This document shows, piece after piece, positions 1-11,521 of a stretch of DNA of 64,000 bases; within the stretch, counting starts at the first letter, position 1, and every line of letters begins with the position of its first letter. Made by a program: the position numbers and the translations under genes. The DNA comes from Aquanectria penicillioides (taxonomy: Eukaryota > Ascomycota > Sordariomycetes > Hypocreales > Nectriaceae): the NCBI GenBank assembly GCA_003415625.1, contig PYIU01000002.1:5580001-5644000 (forward strand). The letters are read 5' to 3'. The notes below the pieces were generated by a model. The model was not told the DNA's origin. It searched no databases and saw only the letters and a program-made list of their open reading frames with translations.

Positions 1-759
1 CTGCAGCGTACCGTTGTTTGTCCACGTCATAACACTAAGCCCCCGTGAAATATTTTAAGAGGACCACCCCAGGTGCTGGATCAGACAATCGGGATATTTG
101 TTTCTGATTTTGCATGAGATGGCTACCTTTGCGTGTATCGATTTAGGTGGCTACAGTGTCAGCTTCACGAGTGTCAAAGAAGTTGGGCACGTGTGCGACT
201 GTGGTACATCACGCCAATGTCCAGAAGATGATGGACGACCGGTAGCAGTTGAAAATCTGCGACTGAGACCCGGAGGCCGTGACGAACTGGACGCGTTGCT
301 TCAAGGAAACTGCCCGCAACTGAGGCCACCAAAGATCATTCGAGGTGGCAGCTGTATATGCGTTAGATTGTAAACAAATAATGCCACCGCTGCCTGTCAT
401 TCGCGATACCCTATACCTCCTTAGAATGACACGGGCTTGGTGGAACCCGTCCCGAACCACGCTGCCACGCCTAACAGGGCATTTGCGCGTCCAGCTCAGC
501 AACGTCATGCTAGGTGGACAGGGGTTATATTCGGTGATCTCCAAGCCCAAAGCTTTCAAGTTGCATCCCAAAAGTAGAGGAACATCTCACGGCCCAACAA
601 CGTCCACGCTGCAACATCCTGTCTCTCCCAGCTTTCTCCCAGCCTAGGCCCGCAGCAGCAGACGGCCATGGACCAGCAGAGTCGCTGATGCTGTCCCGCA
701 ATCGCTCCCCTAAAGTCTAATCTGCGGCTCATGTCCCGCTCCTCCACCTCGACATCATC
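1..759. other. Left edge, no gene seen
   Basis: No open frame here resembles a known protein or shows convincing splice-linked coding sequence. The last ~150 bases are C/T-rich, as expected for the leader of the 5-phosphatase gene starting at 760. A distal exon or UTR of a gene outside the window cannot be excluded. Confidence 0.5.
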
Positions 760-3700
760 ATGGACTACCCCGTTGCCTCCCAGGCTGTTGCCCCCGAGAA
801 ATCCTGCGAGCTCTATATCCGCGACTACCCTCACCGATCTATTGCCATCGTATCCTCTTCGCACGCCCTAATCCTACGATATACCGCTTCGACCAGCGAA
901 GCCATCGCCAGTGGCCAGCTTACATCTGTCGCCTCCGCCAGGCCCCGGGGAAATGGCGGAGACTTGCCCGCGTCAAAATGCATGGTCGAGTTCGTTCCCA
1001 TCTCGAAACGACTCTTGCAAGATTACCGGCCCCTAACCCACCGACCGATCTATGGAACTCTGGGCTTGATTTCCGTCAGTAGTGAGGTCTTCCTCTCCGT
1101 CATCACCCATGCCACTAGAGCCGCCACGGTCCGGCCGGGTGAGACGGTCGAGCGCATTGCTGGTGTGGCGTTCTACTGCCTGAGCAGCGCCGACTACGAT
1201 GATGTCGTACCACTCGAGTCGCTCGAAACCGAATTCTCCGACTCGGCTTCAGTTCATACTCAGTCATCCGCGTATGGCCAAGGCCTAAGTCGCAGGGAAG
1301 TGCCCGTAGAGCATCCGTGCCATGACCTACGCAACCTCCTAAGCAATGGGTCCTTCTACTACAGCACGGACTTTGACCTCACCAACAGAGTGCAAGATAG
1401 GTATGTGGAGCCGACCGTCATGCCAAGGCCATGATTAACCAGCAACAGACCTATCAATTCGAATTCGTTCGAGATTGACAACTTTGACGATGTGTTCCTG
1501 TGGAACTCATTCATGATTAGCCCCCTTGTGCAATTCCGCTCGCGTCTCATGCAGCAAGAGCGTGAAGCCCTGGATGCCTCTCGTATCCTGACGTCTGCTA
1601 TCCGGGGTTTCTGCAAGACAATGACTATTCCGCAAAGCTCCTCGCCGCTCAAGACATCTAATACTGGGATGCCCTCGTTCCTGACGCTCATCTCTCGCCT
1701 CTCCTGTCGAAGAGCAGGCACACGCTTCAATGCTCGTGGAATTGACGACGATGGACATGTAGCCAACTTTGTGGAGACGGAAACCACCTTCTGGAGTCCA
1801 TCCGGAACTCTGTTTTCATATGCCCAAGTTCGAGGATCCGTTCCTGTCTTTTGGGAGCAAGCAGCCGACCTGATACCTGGTCGACAAAAGATCACGGTGA
1901 CTCGGTCTCCCGACGGTACGCAGCCGGCTTTCAACAAACACTTTGACGAACTCGAGCAAACATACGGCGCGGTTCACATTATCAACCTCCTGAGCGAGTC
2001 CAAACCTGGAGAAGTCGAGCTCAGTACCCTGTATCGCAACGGCGTGCGACATTGCCCACTGAGTCGACCAGGGCCAGATGGCTCACACGACCATGCGCTC
2101 TTGCGGGAAACCCACTATGACTTCCATGCTGAGACCAAGGGGCCTGCAGGATATGAGGCAGCTCGGGAAATTCGTAGATATATCGAAGACTCTACGGATG
2201 CATTTGCATATTTCCTCTCAGAAGAAACAACCGACCCGCACGAGCTGCCTAATGGATCCCCGCACAATCGACTGGTTGTTGTGCTCCAGCAAGAAGGCGT
2301 TTTCAGGACCAACTGTCTTGACTGCCTTGATCGAACAAACCTCATTCAGACTCTCATTTCGCAGATGGCCGTGGAAGCGTTCCTTGGACACAGGGGCGAG
2401 TTTGCAGCTTCTGATTTCTGGATGAGACACTCGAGTCTCTGGGCAGACAACGGCGACTCGCTGTCTAAGATTTACGCTGGAACAGGCGCGTTGAAGTCTT
2501 CATTCACCCGTCATGGAAAAATGTCCTTGTCAGGGGCAGTTGCAGATGTGCGCAAGTCTGTGCAGCGCATTTATCACAACAACTTTGTGGACCCTTCTCG
2601 GCAAATCACTATCGACATGCTCCTCGGCCGCCTTGTTGGCCAGGCTCCAGTGCATCTATTCGATCCCATCAGCGACTTTGTTTCCGTTGAGCTGTCCAAA
2701 CGAAGTGCGGAGTTCTCATCCACATCCAATATATCTATGTGGGTTGGTACGTTCAATCTCAACGGCCGCACTGACGGCATTGATCATGATCTTGGACCAT
2801 GGCTCTTCCCAGAATCCATGGGCAATGCCCAGCCAGAAATTTATGTGGTGGGCTTCCAAGAAATCGTGGAACTGAGCCCGCAACAAATCATGAACAGCGA
2901 CCCTACGCGGAAGCAAATGTGGGAAACCGCTGTCAAGGGCAACCTCAACGAGCGACAGAAGCGGTTGGGAGGTGATAAGTATGTGCTGCTGCGAAGCGGG
3001 CAGCTGGTCGGAGCTGCTCTTTGCATCTTTGTCAAGGCGTCGGCTTTGGCCAACATTAAGAACGTCGAAGGCAGCGTCAAGAAAACTGGAATGTCTGGGA
3101 TGGCCGGAAACAAGGGTGCAGTTGCGATCAGATTTGACTATGCAAACACCCACATCTGCTTTGTCACGGCGCACTTGGCGGCTGGATTTGCCAATTATGA
3201 TGAACGAAATCGCGATTATGCAACCATCCACCACGGATTGCGCTTCCAGAGAAACCGAAGCATTGATGATCATGGTAAGCATGGCATTGGCCTTTTTACC
3301 GAATACCCGGTCCAGAAGTTTACCTACTAACGTTGATAGATGCGGTGATCTGGCTGGGCGACTTCAACTACCGCATTGGCTTGAGTTTGGAATCGGCCAA
3401 GGCACTGGTCAAAAAGCGTGAATTCGGAACGCTGTACGAGAACGACCAGCTGAATCTTCAGATGGTTGCCGGGTTATCGTTCCCATTTTACTCAGAAGCT
3501 CGCATTACCTTTCCTCCTACGTACAAGTTTGACATTGGCACCGACGAGTACGATACATCGTAAGTAGGACCCATGACTGGCGTTTAAAGGCGCAGACTAA
3601 TGTAGCCCTGTAGTGAAAAGGCACGCATTCCTGCGTGGACGGATCGTATCCTCCGGAAAGGATCCAACCTCCGACAAGTCTTGTACAACTCGGCACCTCT

Positions 3701-4883
3701 CAAGTTCTCTGACCACCGGCCAGTCCATGCTCTATTCGCGTGCAAGGTGAGCCTGGTTGATGAGTCGCTTCGGGAGTCGATCAGCCAGAAGCTGTATCAA
3801 CGCCGAAAAGCAGAAGTAGGGGATGCAACGGCGCATGTTGGAACCGGCGACGACACAGAAGATGAAGACCTCATCGGCTATGACTCAGTTGAGCCTGGGC
3901 TGCCCCCCGCAAGTTCCGACCGCCAGAAATGGTGGCTCGACAACCAGCAGCCCGCTCGAGCCGCCGTGCCGGTCCCGAGGGATCGAAACGGGGACGCGAT
4001 GGGTCTCAACCCCAACCGGCCTTCAAACCCGTTCGGCCAAAACGAGGAGCAGGATTGGATATCGATCCCTCGGTCGTCGTCCAAGGCCTCCCTCTCGAGC
4101 ATTTCCAGCTCGCCCTTTGAGAAGGTGACACTTCCACATTCTATGGGATCCTCGGCCTCAAACGTTCCTCCTCGGAAGCTTCCGCCGCCGTTTGATCCGG
4201 CGACCCTGCCAGCCAAGGTCGGGCGGCTTGCCGTGTCGGATGACCACGGACCCGGCAGCAGAGGAGAGACGCCTCCGCCTCCTCCACCCCGACGACAGAC
4301 TGGAGGTCTAGCCAACGCTGCCGCGCACCCGCTACCGGGGCTTCATAGAACGCAGACGCAACCGCTCCCCGTGCCTCCGCCACGGCCCATGTCTGCGGCC
4401 TCGCACACTTCGTACAATTCGCAGAACGCGCGAGGGGGCAAATCGCCGCCACCGCCGGTAGCCAAGAAGCCGGCGCACCTGGCGACGATATCACCTTCAG
4501 CAAGCCCGGTGTTTAATCAAGGCCCCATGGACGACGACTTCCGACCGCCACTGCCGACCCGCGCAGCGACCACGGGGCTAACGGCCAACGCGTCCTCGTA
4601 CGGACAGGTTCTAACACCGACGAGGAAGCCTGCAGCGCCGCCGAAGCCGGGAATGAACGGTTCCGGGCTGAAGGCATCGGGCGCGCCCGTGGGAGCAGTT
4701 GGATTGCCCGGGATGGTGGGTGGAGACGCTCGGCCGATGGTGGCGGCACGCCGGGCGGCGCCGCCTCAGCATGCACAGCAGAAGAAGCACCAGCCAAGCA
4801 ACGTGGTGGATCTGCTGGGATCGCTGGACGAAGGGCAGGAGGTGGGAGGGTGGGAGACGCTGAAGCCGAGCACACGGACATGA
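760..4883 (+). CDS. syj1: Synaptojanin-like polyphosphoinositide phosphatase (Sac1 + 5-phosphatase)
   Basis: Removes phosphates from membrane phosphoinositides (PI4P and PI(4,5)P2), acting in endocytosis, actin organisation and trafficking, like yeast Inp51/52/53. I read four exons, 760-1400, 1449-3274, 3340-3559 and 3614-4883, giving about 1318 residues. The Sac1 domain covers roughly residues 60-560 and has the catalytic Cx5R motif in NCLDCLDRTN (~residue 500). The 5-phosphatase domain (~640-935) starts at WVGTFNLNGR and carries WLGDFNYRIG, PAWTDRIL and SDHRPVHA. The tail is Pro-rich with PPPPPRR and PPPRP stretches, as expected for SH3-protein binding. The intron at 3275-3339 has a perfect TACTAAC branch site (3326-3332). 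The ATG at 760 gives a normal Sac1 N-terminus. The family call is very secure; which yeast paralogue it matches is not resolved. Confidence 0.95.
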
Positions 4884-5458
4884 TAAGAGATGAGCAATGA
4901 CAAGGGAACATTTGGGTATCACCGGCGTCACTTGGGGGCTGGCAGGGGCGGCGGCGGCGGCGGCGGCCAGGAGGTGATTTGATTATCGTTATGAGATTAT
5001 CAGGATAGAGCGGACTAGCGGGCGTATTTTCCTACTAGGCAAGCAAGACAGCGGCGGCCGGTTGGTTCTGGACGGAGCATTCGCGAACAGGGGAAAATGA
5101 AGAAGGACGAATCAAACAAAATAGGATCTTCGGGCATTGGGAAGGGATGAAGAGAAGAGGCCTTGCTTGCCTTGGTGCAACGTCGAATATCTGTATCTGG
5201 TGTGTTTGGGGGATTTTTTGGTCTTGTTCTGTGCAGCAAAACGAAGGTGACGATGAATGGCGATGGCGGTCATGTGTAGGTACATGCATGCAGACATCTA
5301 TCGACTCGTCTTCTGTCTATCTGCCTATCTATATGCGCATCTGCACATCCTTGTCCTGCATCTCCAGCCGCAGCACCCCATTCTACATACACAGTAGTAC
5401 AGTACAGCAGTAGCAACTGTCAACAACGACCACCCACTTCACGTACCAAAGTCCATTG

Positions 5459-5459
5459 C

Positions 5460-5493
<34 letters not shown>

Positions 5494-5516
5494 TTGATTG
5501 CTTGCTTGCTTGCTTG
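5459..5516. repeat. GCGT then GCTT tetranucleotide microsatellite
   Basis: About eight GCGT units pass directly into about five GCTT units. This is a compound tetranucleotide microsatellite in the spacer after the 5-phosphatase gene. Confidence 0.95.
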
Positions 5517-6048
5517 GCTTGGTCTCTCCCTTGTCCACGGGCTGGCGGCCGTTTAGTTCGTCGTGGCCCCTCTGTCGTCGACGGACAGACGCCACAGGGC
5601 CGGGGTCGAGACGCACCGTTGACAGGCGGCCATGACTCTCGCTGCGGGGGACGCGTTCCTTCGAGTCACGGTCAAAGGCAGGGTAGGGCATGATGGACAG
5701 AGGCACAGAAACGGATGAATGGGGACGCCGTAGGAGGGGGAAGCGGTGGAGAGGAGAGACCCCAATGCGAAGCAAAAGAATCCGGATCGACCTGCTACGC
5801 AATCAATCAGTAGTTTCGTGCGTATTGACTTTTGGCTGGTGGTGCTGGGCTGTTTCACCGAGCGGTGGCGCATCGGTTTGAGCACGAATCTACGGAGATT
5901 CCCCCCTCTCTGTCTCTCTCTCTGTCACTTCGTCCCTCCGCCCTTTCGTCACCTCCTCGCTTCTCCGTCCCCCGCCGTTTCTTGTTTGTTCGGCGCATGC
6001 CGCTGGGCTAAGCATTGCAGCATTGCATCAAGCAACCTGCATGTAAGT

Positions 6049-6081
6049 GTGTATGTATGTATGTATGTATGTATGTATGTA
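6049..6081. repeat. GTAT tetranucleotide microsatellite
   Basis: About eight uninterrupted GTAT units lie in non-coding spacer. It is probably length-polymorphic between strains. Confidence 0.95.
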
Positions 6082-6658
6082 GGCATGTACTCCGTACCGT
6101 TCCCCCCCTCCACGCCATCACGGCTCAGCCCATGGTGACCTCATGACCACGCACATGCGCTATTGTTTGCAGGCCAGCCCAATTGCCGATCGTAGCGGGC
6201 GCGTGTTCGCCGTGTTTTGAGATCTCGTGGACTTCTAGTGTTGGAGCGTGGATGAAGTGGACTTCTGCTTGTCTTCTGACTTTGACAAAGCGGTGTCTTG
6301 TCTTTTGACTTTGGCCTTTATTTCTTTATTTTTGGTTACTTTTTTTTTTCTTTCTCAACGAAATTTTTTTTTTACCACGAATTTCTTCTTCTCCTTCTTG
6401 TCAATTTCTCGCCTGTATCCAGAGTGCATATAGGACTCCCGTATATGCCCCCTCACACGACCACCTTCCCCCAACGCGCTCTCTCTCTGCGTCTCCAATT
6501 CCTGGGGGAATCGCCCCCAATCTCTGGGCATTGTACATTCACAAGCATCGAGACCTCGAGTGATACAAGACTGCCCTGAAAGAACCAACCGAGAAAAAAA
6601 CAAAACAAAACCACTTACACTATTCATCGCATCTTGGAAGCTGCGCCATCCCTGAGGG

Positions 6659-6674
6659 CCCCCCCCCCCCCCCC
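6659..6674. repeat. Poly-C tract
   Basis: A 16-base cytosine homopolymer lies in the C/T-rich region upstream of 7987. Its exact length may be uncertain in any assembly. Confidence 0.9.
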
Positions 6675-7986
6675 AATCCCGCCCCTCCCTTGACTGCCAT
6701 CCGCTGGCACCCTGTCATTCAAAGAGCACCACCGCTTGTTTCAAACCAAAAAAGGCAATAGCCTCCAAACGGATTCCGTTCGCTTGACTCGAGCCTAATC
6801 ATCACGCCGCCTTGTTTTGGAATCGTGTCTCAATCTCTTCCTATTCATTCGTGCGACGCGGCGCCGCCCGACAACTGACAGGCTTTGCCCTGTTTGGAGC
6901 GAGACAGATCGTACAGGACCCAGAAAAAAAAAGGAGGACCGACCACAGGCGAAGGGGAAAAAAAAAAAAAGAGTCATTCAAGTGTCAGTCGGTCACTCAT
7001 TTGTGTCTCCCGCCCCAAACGCCTCATCCAGACCAGTTGTGGGCTAGGCCACCGGCGGCGCCTCTCCGGGAAAAGCACCAAAGCGACCGACCAAGCGGCG
7101 AGACCCAATAAACCGCAATTGCTACTAACAGCTGTATTTAATATCTGGTCCCCCGTGCTCTCCTCCACCGCCAACCACTCATCCCCGGGACGTACGTGGA
7201 CAAGGAAGAACACGGACGGATCTTCATCTCTTTTTATTAATTTGCTCTGCATTGGCGATCTATTGCTTGGTCTGCAGCGCGCGTGCGTGCTGTCTTGTTT
7301 GCCCCCCCAGTCGACTTATACCCCCTATCGGAAGGACGACGCCCGTCCTTGTTGGTCACCTGCAGCGCAGAGCGTGACATTGGCTTTGGTCGTCTACAGG
7401 CAAAGCTAAAAAAAAAGAGCATAGCATTCGCATCGCAGCTCGTCATCGTCATCTCACTCCATCTCACTCTCTCCATCTCCCCACGGCGAATTCGAACCGA
7501 ACCGCATTGCTATCGCGTCGCGCACGGCTCGGCCAATACGCTTCGCCGTCGTGCCATTCAGCGGCCTCGCCGTGAACAGGCCCCCCCCAAGGGATTTGCG
7601 CTGCCCTCTCCCGATTGGATCGCCAGCTAGTCACCCACGACGTTTCATTGAGCAACCTCGGGCATCCCTAGACAACAAGGGTAGATTGATGTCCCAAGAG
7701 GCCGACATCGTCATTCTAAATTTCTCTCCCCAATTCCTCGTCTCATTTGCGTGTCGCCAGATCGTTCAAGAGAATTGCTGTACTAGCTGTACTTGACTGC
7801 ACATATACTTTGACGACGATAGCACCTACGGGCAAGCTCGAGACAAAGCACCCCGGTCTCCTTTTGCAACAGCTCTATACGTATACACGGCTCGCTTCGT
7901 CAACCCTGAAGCATTATCATCATCATCACCACCACCACCTCCTCCTCCTCTTCTTCACGGATTCAACCCCTTAGGACTCGCCTGCC

Positions 7987-8583
7987 ATGGATCCCCTCGC
8001 CGAAGCGTCCAAGGACGCAGCCACTCAAACCACAACGCACGGTCCCATGGCCAATCCCCTCATGACACCCGCAAAGGAGCAGCGAATCCTCATCTGGCGC
8101 ACCGAGGTCGCCTCCGCCCTGTCGCTCCCGGCCTCGTCGCACTCCTCAGATTCCATGACCTCTGCCGCCAGCCCCGGCCTCGACGACGTTATCGGCGACG
8201 ACATGCCCGACCGCGAACCCCTTGCCACACCCGAGCCCATCTCCCCGCTGTCCCCCTCGCCCTCGCGGCCCCGCGGCTTCTGGAAACGCATCAGCTGGCG
8301 CTTCTCCCGTCACCGCGATAGCCCACCCGTCACACCAGACGGCCAGCGCACCTCCATGTATCGCGCCGACCGGCCTCGGCAGATGGCTGCCGACGCCCTC
8401 GACGAAGACGGAGGCTTTCCGGACAAGCTGAGCAGCGACGACTGCGGCGGCAATGGCTTGCGAGATAGGCAAGAGAGGCTGCAGCGAGCAGCGAGGCTGC
8501 TGGGACGAGGCGTGAGGGAAGACGAGGGCGCCGCGGTCATCAAGGCCCAAGGAAGTGGCAACGGGCAAAACACAGTGGCATAG
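7987..8583 (+). CDS. Short Ser/Pro-rich protein of unknown function
   Basis: A single-exon frame of 198 residues starts at ATG 7987 (context GCC before ATG) and ends at TAG 8581-8583. I do not recognise a domain. The N-terminal half is Ser/Pro/Asp-rich and probably disordered, with EPISPLSPSPS-like stretches. The middle has a compact basic/aromatic patch, FWKRISWRFSRH (~residues 98-109). The C-terminal part is Arg/Glu-rich and could form a helix around RDRQERLQRAARLLGRG. There is no signal peptide or membrane segment. Codon use is GC-rich like neighbouring genes and the frame is long for chance, so it is probably real. The very long C/T-rich upstream region suggests an extended leader. Confidence 0.65.
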   Translation: MDPLAEASKDAATQTTTHGPMANPLMTPAKEQRILIWRTEVASALSLPASSHSSDSMTSAASPGLDDVIGDDMPDREPLATPEPISPLSPSPSRPRGFWKRISWRFSRHRDSPPVTPDGQRTSMYRADRPRQMAADALDEDGGFPDKLSSDDCGGNGLRDRQERLQRAARLLGRGVREDEGAAVIKAQGSGNGQNTVA

Positions 8584-9848
8584 ATACAACCCCCTCCCTG
8601 CCTATTCCTCCTCATGCCTCTACGCATCTTTACTCACACGCCCACCCTACGCCGTTCTACCGCTCATTATACCCTAAATCTCCTTGTGGAGAAGCCTTTG
8701 AGCGCGGCTACTAATCATAATAACTCTCGGGCAGCTGGGCCATGTCGACATGTGTCATGATAGCATTTATTGTTCATTAATCCACGTCTTTTTACAAATA
8801 GACACTGAGAGCACCTCGTGACGAAACTCCACTTCCCTCCAATTGTTTTTATATTTTCGTAACCTTCCCCAACTCCGTCTCACGTGAGCATAGTCCCCGT
8901 TTCCGCCATTGACCACACTCGAGAGCACCAAATCTCACATACAACAAGACAAGAGCAATCTCCGTCCCGTCCCGCAAGACACCGTGCTAGCAGAGCCGCT
9001 AACGTTGGTTGTGATCGTGCGTTGCCGTCCGATCGGATTCCACTCATTGCAAAGATGAAATGAGATGAGATGGACAAGACCGCTTCGCGGAGGAGAGGAG
9101 ATCCAAAGGGGAGATATACGTCGGATGAACAGTGACATAAACCGTTTCGCCATTTCTTTTGTTCCCGTCGATGTGCCGTGTGAAAATCTGCAGGACATGA
9201 ACTTTGGGGGGGGGGATTTGGGGGATTTGAGATATTGCGTTTCGCGTATAACAGAAACGGCATGAAACAACAGCTCCTTATCTCGTCTCCAAGGGGGTAA
9301 AAAAGAAGACGTGCCAATAACAAAACGAGATAAAAAACAACATTCAGAGGGGGGGGCAGGAAAATGGGAATGAATAAAAGGAAAACAGCATTCCATAGTG
9401 ATCCATCATCAATCAATATGGGCGTGCCCAGTGGTTCGAGTCTCCACGGCAGTACCCAGGGGGGAGAAGGAAAAAAGAAGAAGAGGAACACTATGTAGGT
9501 GATGAGGCAACAGACGGAGGGGGAGCTTTGCGATTTATCTGCCAGGTAAAAAGCCGTCACCGAGCGTGACGGTCGTTTTCCACGTCCGACGGAGGAACAA
9601 GATGGAGAATAATCCATGCCGTGCACTTTCCCTTGCCTGAACCAAACCCATATTTCCTCCCTCTCTCCTTTGCCATGAAAAGCAACGCACTGCGCAAACA
9701 AAAAAAAAGCCTCGTACTATCAGCCAGCCCGCCCAAGACAGGCCCAGCTATCTGTATGTCCGGGGGCGAACTCTAGTTAGCCGGGGCAGAAGCGCATCTC
9801 GATTCCATGCCGAGATGCTTGTGGTATCGGGGATGGGTTGGGTGAAGA
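8584..9848. other. Convergent 3' spacer
   Basis: This lies between the + gene ending at 8583 and the 14-3-3 gene ending at 9849 on the minus strand, so it should hold both 3' UTRs. The 273-codon minus frame at 8880-9701 is low-complexity with no family resemblance. Nothing else is seen. Confidence 0.6.
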
Positions 9849-11521
9849 TTAAGAGGCGGCGGCGGGCGCAGTCTCCTCCTTGGGAGCCTCCTGCTCAGCA
9901 GGCTTCTCGGCTTCGCCCTCCTCCTTCTTGGGAGCATCGGCGGCGCCAGCGGCCTCGGCCTCGGCGCTGTCGGACGAGGTCCAGAGGGTCAGGTTGTCAC
10001 GGAGGAGCTGCATGATGAGGGTGCTATCGCGGTAAGACTCCTCGGAGAGCGAGTCGAGCTCGGCAATAGCATCGTCGAAGGCCTGCTTCGCGAGGTGGCA
10101 AGCACGGTCGGGAGAGTTCAGGATCTCGTAGTAGAAGACGGAGAAGTTCAGAGCCAGACCCAGGCGAATGGGGTGGGTAGGAGTGAGCTCAGTCTGGGCG
10201 ACATCGGTGGCGTTCTGTGGTTGGGTATTACAGTCAGCGGGGTGGGCTCAAAGGGCCCGGATCGCGCGGCATGTGACGGAGGGGGATTTAGCCTCACCTT
10301 GTAAGCCTCGTGGGCGGCAGTGGCAGCGACCTTGCGCTTCTCGCCAGAAGCGAACTCGGCGAGGTAACGGTGGTAGTCACCCTTCCTGCAATGGAGAGTC
10401 AGATAAGATTCCAGAAGCTTTTTTTCGTGCGATTGTTCATGTATTCCGCAGAGCTGAACGTGGGAAGGAGGGGCGGGGGCTGAGAAAGTGAGGGGGAAGC
10501 AGGGAAATTGATAAAAGCGATGACCAAGTGGGAAAGTAGCACAGAAAGCGCCAGTAGGTGGCAAAACAAAAATAGACAAAAGAGAAAAAAGATACAAGGG
10601 GTGAGATATAAAACAACCTACATCTTGTGGTAGAAGACCTTGGACTCGCCGGTGGCGGCGTTGGGGATAAGAGACTCATCGAGGACATCGAGGACGTCCT
10701 GGCAGACCTGCTCGAGCTCGGTCTCGATCTTGGAGCGGTACTCCTTGATGGTGGAAACGTGCTTGTCGGAGCCCTTGGACTCCTCCTTCTGCTCGATCGA
10801 GGAGATGATGCGCCACGAGGCACGGCGGGTACCAACAACGTTCTTGTAGGCAACGCTGAGAAGGTTGCGCTCGTCGACGGTGAGCTCACCGCCGAGTTTG
10901 GCCACCTCCTTCATGTAGGTGACCATCTCATCGTAGCGCTCGGCCTGCTCGCAGAGACGAGCCAGGAAGGTCTTGCTGTATTTGCAACAGGCATTAGGTC
11001 AGCGATACGGAACGGTGATTTTTCTCGGTGGGGTGGAGTCATCCTTTCCACGACGACGAAAACGAGGGGATCGAGAGCGACGACGAGGATGCTGAGGGAG
11101 AAGGAGGAGGAGAGGCAGGAGGCATCTGAACAAACCTTTCACGCTAGAAGAGAGGAGAGGATTAGCATTCTGTCAAAGAGTAACGCACGAAGAGCGGTGT
11201 TCGTCGAAGCGCAGTCGAGGGAGGGGGGGGGGGAAAGGGGCGATAGGGGAGATGGGCAGAGACACGGCCATGGAGCCGAAAGCCGCATGCCATGACCGTG
11301 GCCGCAAGTAGTGCGCCATGAAGATGGGATGACGGTGACAGGCGGGCTTGGAGAGGAGGGGTTGTGTTATGCGGTGGTGCTGTGCGGTGCAGCGCGGGCT
11401 GGGTCGAGGCAGAGGGCACAATCAAAGGGAAACGAGGGGAAGACACAGATAGGGCGATGCAAAACGTGGGCGATGAGGGGGTCGAAAATGGAGGGGATAA
11501 CGAACTTACCTCGGTGGCCAT
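9849..11521 (-). CDS. artA: 14-3-3 protein
   Basis: A dimeric phosphoserine/threonine-binding adaptor of the cytosol controlling signalling, polarity and metabolism (Bmh1/2 in yeast, ArtA in Aspergillus). Five exons on the minus strand, 11521-11510, 11143-11136, 10975-10622, 10385-10298 and 10214-9849, join to 275 residues. The first exon encodes only MATE and the second is just 8 nt; together they give [14 protein letters not shown], the expected fungal start. Family signatures are [15 protein letters not shown] and the C-terminal helix stretch [21 protein letters not shown]. The acidic, Ala/Glu/Pro-rich tail (last ~35 residues) is normal for fungal members. All splice sites are GT-AG and the frame stays open throughout. 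Intron 1 is long (366 nt) for this window. Confidence 0.97.

Larger units (their letters stand above)
4884..7986. other. 3.1 kb spacer, pyrimidine-rich with simple repeats
   Basis: It holds the 3' UTR of the 5-phosphatase gene and probably a long leader/promoter of the gene at 7987. From about 5900 onward it is strongly C/T-rich with poly-T, poly-C and poly-A runs. Three simple repeats are listed separately. The open frames present are short and low-complexity. No tRNA or conserved coding sequence was recognised. Confidence 0.6.

Noticed and set aside
5459..5516. Regular repeats as a possible CRISPR-like array
   Set aside because: Simple tetranucleotide microsatellites with no spacers.
7484..7500. 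GGTTCGAATTC-like sequence on the minus strand (possible tRNA T-loop)
   Set aside because: No matching acceptor, D or anticodon arms could be found around it.
9430..9455. GGTTCGAGTC, a possible tRNA T-loop
   Set aside because: The flanking bases do not pair into a T-stem and no cloverleaf can be built.
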